Below are positions 62,809-64,000 of a DNA stretch of 64,000 nt, piece after piece (the first letter of the stretch is position 1; each line of letters opens with the position of its first letter). Position numbers and translations under genes: made by a program. Origin of the DNA: Methylobacterium sp. (GTDB lineage: Bacteria > Pseudomonadota > Alphaproteobacteria > Rhizobiales > Beijerinckiaceae); the NCBI GenBank assembly GCA_002928875.1, contig PERO01000004.1, positions 248,001-312,000 of the forward strand. The letters are read 5' to 3'. Under the pieces are notes generated by a model that saw only the letters and a list, made by a program, of their open reading frames with translations, had not been told where the DNA came from and did no database searches.

Positions 62809-63732
62809 ATGTCCGTTCCCGCCCCGCTCGATCCGACCAAATCCTTTCAGGGCCTGATCCTGACGCTGCAGAACTTCTGGGCCTCGAAGGGCTGCGTCAT
62901 CCTGCAGCCCTATGACATGGAAGTGGGGGCCGGCACCTTCCATCCCGCGACGACCTTGCGCGCGCTGGGTCCGAAGGCGTGGAACGCGGCCTATGTGCAG
63001 CCCTCGCGCCGCCCGAAGGACGGGCGCTATGGCGAGAACCCCAACCGCTTCCAGCATTACTACCAGTATCAGGTGATCCTGAAGCCCTCGCCGCCAAACC
63101 TGCAGGAGCTTTACCTCGAAAGCCTCTATGCTATCGGCATCGACCCGGCGCTCCATGATCTCCGCTTCGTCGAGGACGATTGGGAGAGCCCGACGCTCGG
63201 CGCCTGGGGCCTCGGCTGGGAATGCTGGTGCGACGGCATGGAGGTGAGCCAGTTCACCTACTTTCAGCAGGTCGCGGGGCAGGAATGCGCGCCCGTCGCC
63301 GGTGAACTGACCTACGGGCTCGAGCGCCTCGCGATGTATCTGCAGGGCGTCGATAACGGCTTCGAACTCAACTTCAACGGCCTCGAGGGCGACCGGAAGG
63401 TCACCTATGGCGATGTCTTCAGGCAGGCCGAGGAGGAATATTCCCGGCACAATTTCGAATATGCCGATACCGAGAAGCTGTTTCGCAACTTCTCCGAGGC
63501 CGAGAAGGAATGCCTAGCGTTGCTGAAGGCCGGCGAACGCCCCGAAGGCGAGCGCCACGCCCAGGTGCTTCCGGCCTATGACCAGTGCATCAAGGCCTCG
63601 CATGCCTTCAACCTGCTCGATGCGCGCGGCGTGATCTCCGTCACCGAGCGGCAAAGCTACATCCTCCGGGTGCGGGAACTGGCGAAGGCCTGCGGCTCCG
63701 CCTGGGTGAAGACCGAAGCGGGGGGTGCGTGA
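62809..63732 (+). CDS. glyQ: Glycyl-tRNA synthetase alpha subunit
   Basis: Catalytic subunit of the alpha2-beta2 glycyl-tRNA synthetase. 307 residues beginning [35 protein letters not shown] (near 13-47), then [34 protein letters not shown] and the class II motif [23 protein letters not shown]. Its start lacks a clear ribosome site. Its stop overlaps the glyS ATG (TGATG). Confidence 0.97.
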   Translation: MSVPAPLDPTKSFQGLILTLQNFWASKGCVILQPYDMEVGAGTFHPATTLRALGPKAWNAAYVQPSRRPKDGRYGENPNRFQHYYQYQVILKPSPPNLQELYLESLYAIGIDPALHDLRFVEDDWESPTLGAWGLGWECWCDGMEVSQFTYFQQVAGQECAPVAGELTYGLERLAMYLQGVDNGFELNFNGLEGDRKVTYGDVFRQAEEEYSRHNFEYADTEKLFRNFSEAEKECLALLKAGERPEGERHAQVLPAYDQCIKASHAFNLLDARGVISVTERQSYILRVRELAKACGSAWVKTEAGGA

Positions 63733-64000
63733 TGCCCGATCTTCTCCTCGAACTCTTTTCCGAAGAAATTCCCGCCCGCATGCAGCGCCAGGCGGCGGAG
63801 GATCTGAAGAAGCTCGTCACCAACGCGCTGGTCGATCGCGGGCTCGTTTACGAGGGGGCGAAGGCCTTCGCGACACCGCGCCGGCTCGCGCTCACCATCG
63901 TCGGCCTGCCGGTGCGCCAGCCCGATACGCGCGAGGAGAAGAAGGGCCCGCGCGTGGGCTCGCCCGATCAGGCGGTGCAGGGCTTCCTGAAATCCGCCGG
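63732..64000 (+). CDS. glyS: Glycyl-tRNA synthetase beta subunit (partial)
   Basis: Only the first 89 codons are in the window. [26 protein letters not shown] and [20 protein letters not shown], then [21 protein letters not shown], are the characteristic GlyS N-terminus that begins the tRNA-recognising subunit. The ATG shares one base with the glyQ stop. The gene continues past the right edge. Confidence 0.95.
   Translation, partial: MPDLLLELFSEEIPARMQRQAAEDLKKLVTNALVDRGLVYEGAKAFATPRRLALTIVGLPVRQPDTREEKKGPRVGSPDQAVQGFLKSA

Overview
The window is 64 kb of GC-rich (about two thirds G+C), densely packed chromosomal DNA from an alphaproteobacterium, most likely of the order Hyphomicrobiales (Rhizobiales). 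The signs are a CcrM-type GANTC methyltransferase, an F0 operon with paired b'/b subunits, an aa3 oxidase operon with ctaB/ctaG/ctaE/DUF983/SURF1, an IalB-like secreted protein, a DUF1127 gene beside a LysR regulator, ETF-ubiquinone oxidoreductase next to a type-4-like uracil-DNA glycosylase, and candidate GAAC-N7-GAAC (alphaproteobacterial LexA) sites. Genus cannot be called. There are no rRNA or tRNA genes, IS elements, prophage or CRISPR that I can see. Both ends cut genes: an IMPase-family phosphatase on the left and glyS on the right.

Layout. 1-5.4 kb: phosphatase/MAPEG pair, a KefB/C-like antiporter coupled to a MATE exporter, and a DUF937 protein. 5.4-7.8 kb: an unrecognised 739-residue protein with three 89-residue repeats and a Gly-Asn/Pro repeat tail. 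7.9-9.4 kb: divergent DUF1127/LysR pair sharing a palindrome. 9.4-17.8 kb: gshA, rsmE, a secreted small protein, ubiA, DUF6101, ispH, an EamA transporter, thrB, rnhA and a peroxiredoxin. 17.9-24.5 kb: a DsbD-alpha-like secreted protein, yqgE, a membrane PAS-GGDEF-EAL protein with a degenerate GGDEF site, a GNAT and thrC. 24.5-31.1 kb: cytochrome c oxidase genes (ctaC, ctaD, ctaB, a 54-residue membrane protein, ctaG, ctaE, DUF983, SURF1), all leftward. 31.5-37.7 kb: IalB-like protein, a lipoprotein, then a tandem glycine riboswitch driving gcvT-gcvH-gcvPA-gcvPB. 37.7-41.2 kb: a palindromic repeat element, a hydrolase and the F0 operon. 41.5-51.8 kb: smc, dsbA-like, DUF721/DciA-like, mutY, ccrM, rnhB, a PA0069-type radical SAM protein and a degenerate glycosyltransferase-like protein. 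51.8-64 kb: cytochrome c, YpfJ-type metallopeptidase, UDG, ETF-QO, thioredoxin, TPR protein, ispE, DinB, polyprenyl diphosphate synthase, a TrmN6-like methyltransferase, two small secreted proteins, and glyQ/glyS.

Most of the window is core metabolism: respiration (ctaC to SURF1, F0, ETF-QO, ubiA and polyprenyl synthase for quinone), isoprenoid supply (ispH, ispE), glycine cleavage with its own glycine sensor, threonine synthesis (thrB, thrC) and genome maintenance (smc, DciA-like, mutY, ccrM, rnhA, rnhB, UDG). Many neighbours overlap by one or four bases (ATGA, GTGA, TGATG, TAATG), indicating translational coupling. The least explained items are the 89-residue-repeat protein with its palindromic leader, the two GAAC-N7-GAAC sites beside mutY/dciA and the radical SAM gene, and the AT-rich palindrome inside the ETF-QO promoter. 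I found no clear multi-gene system that is new.
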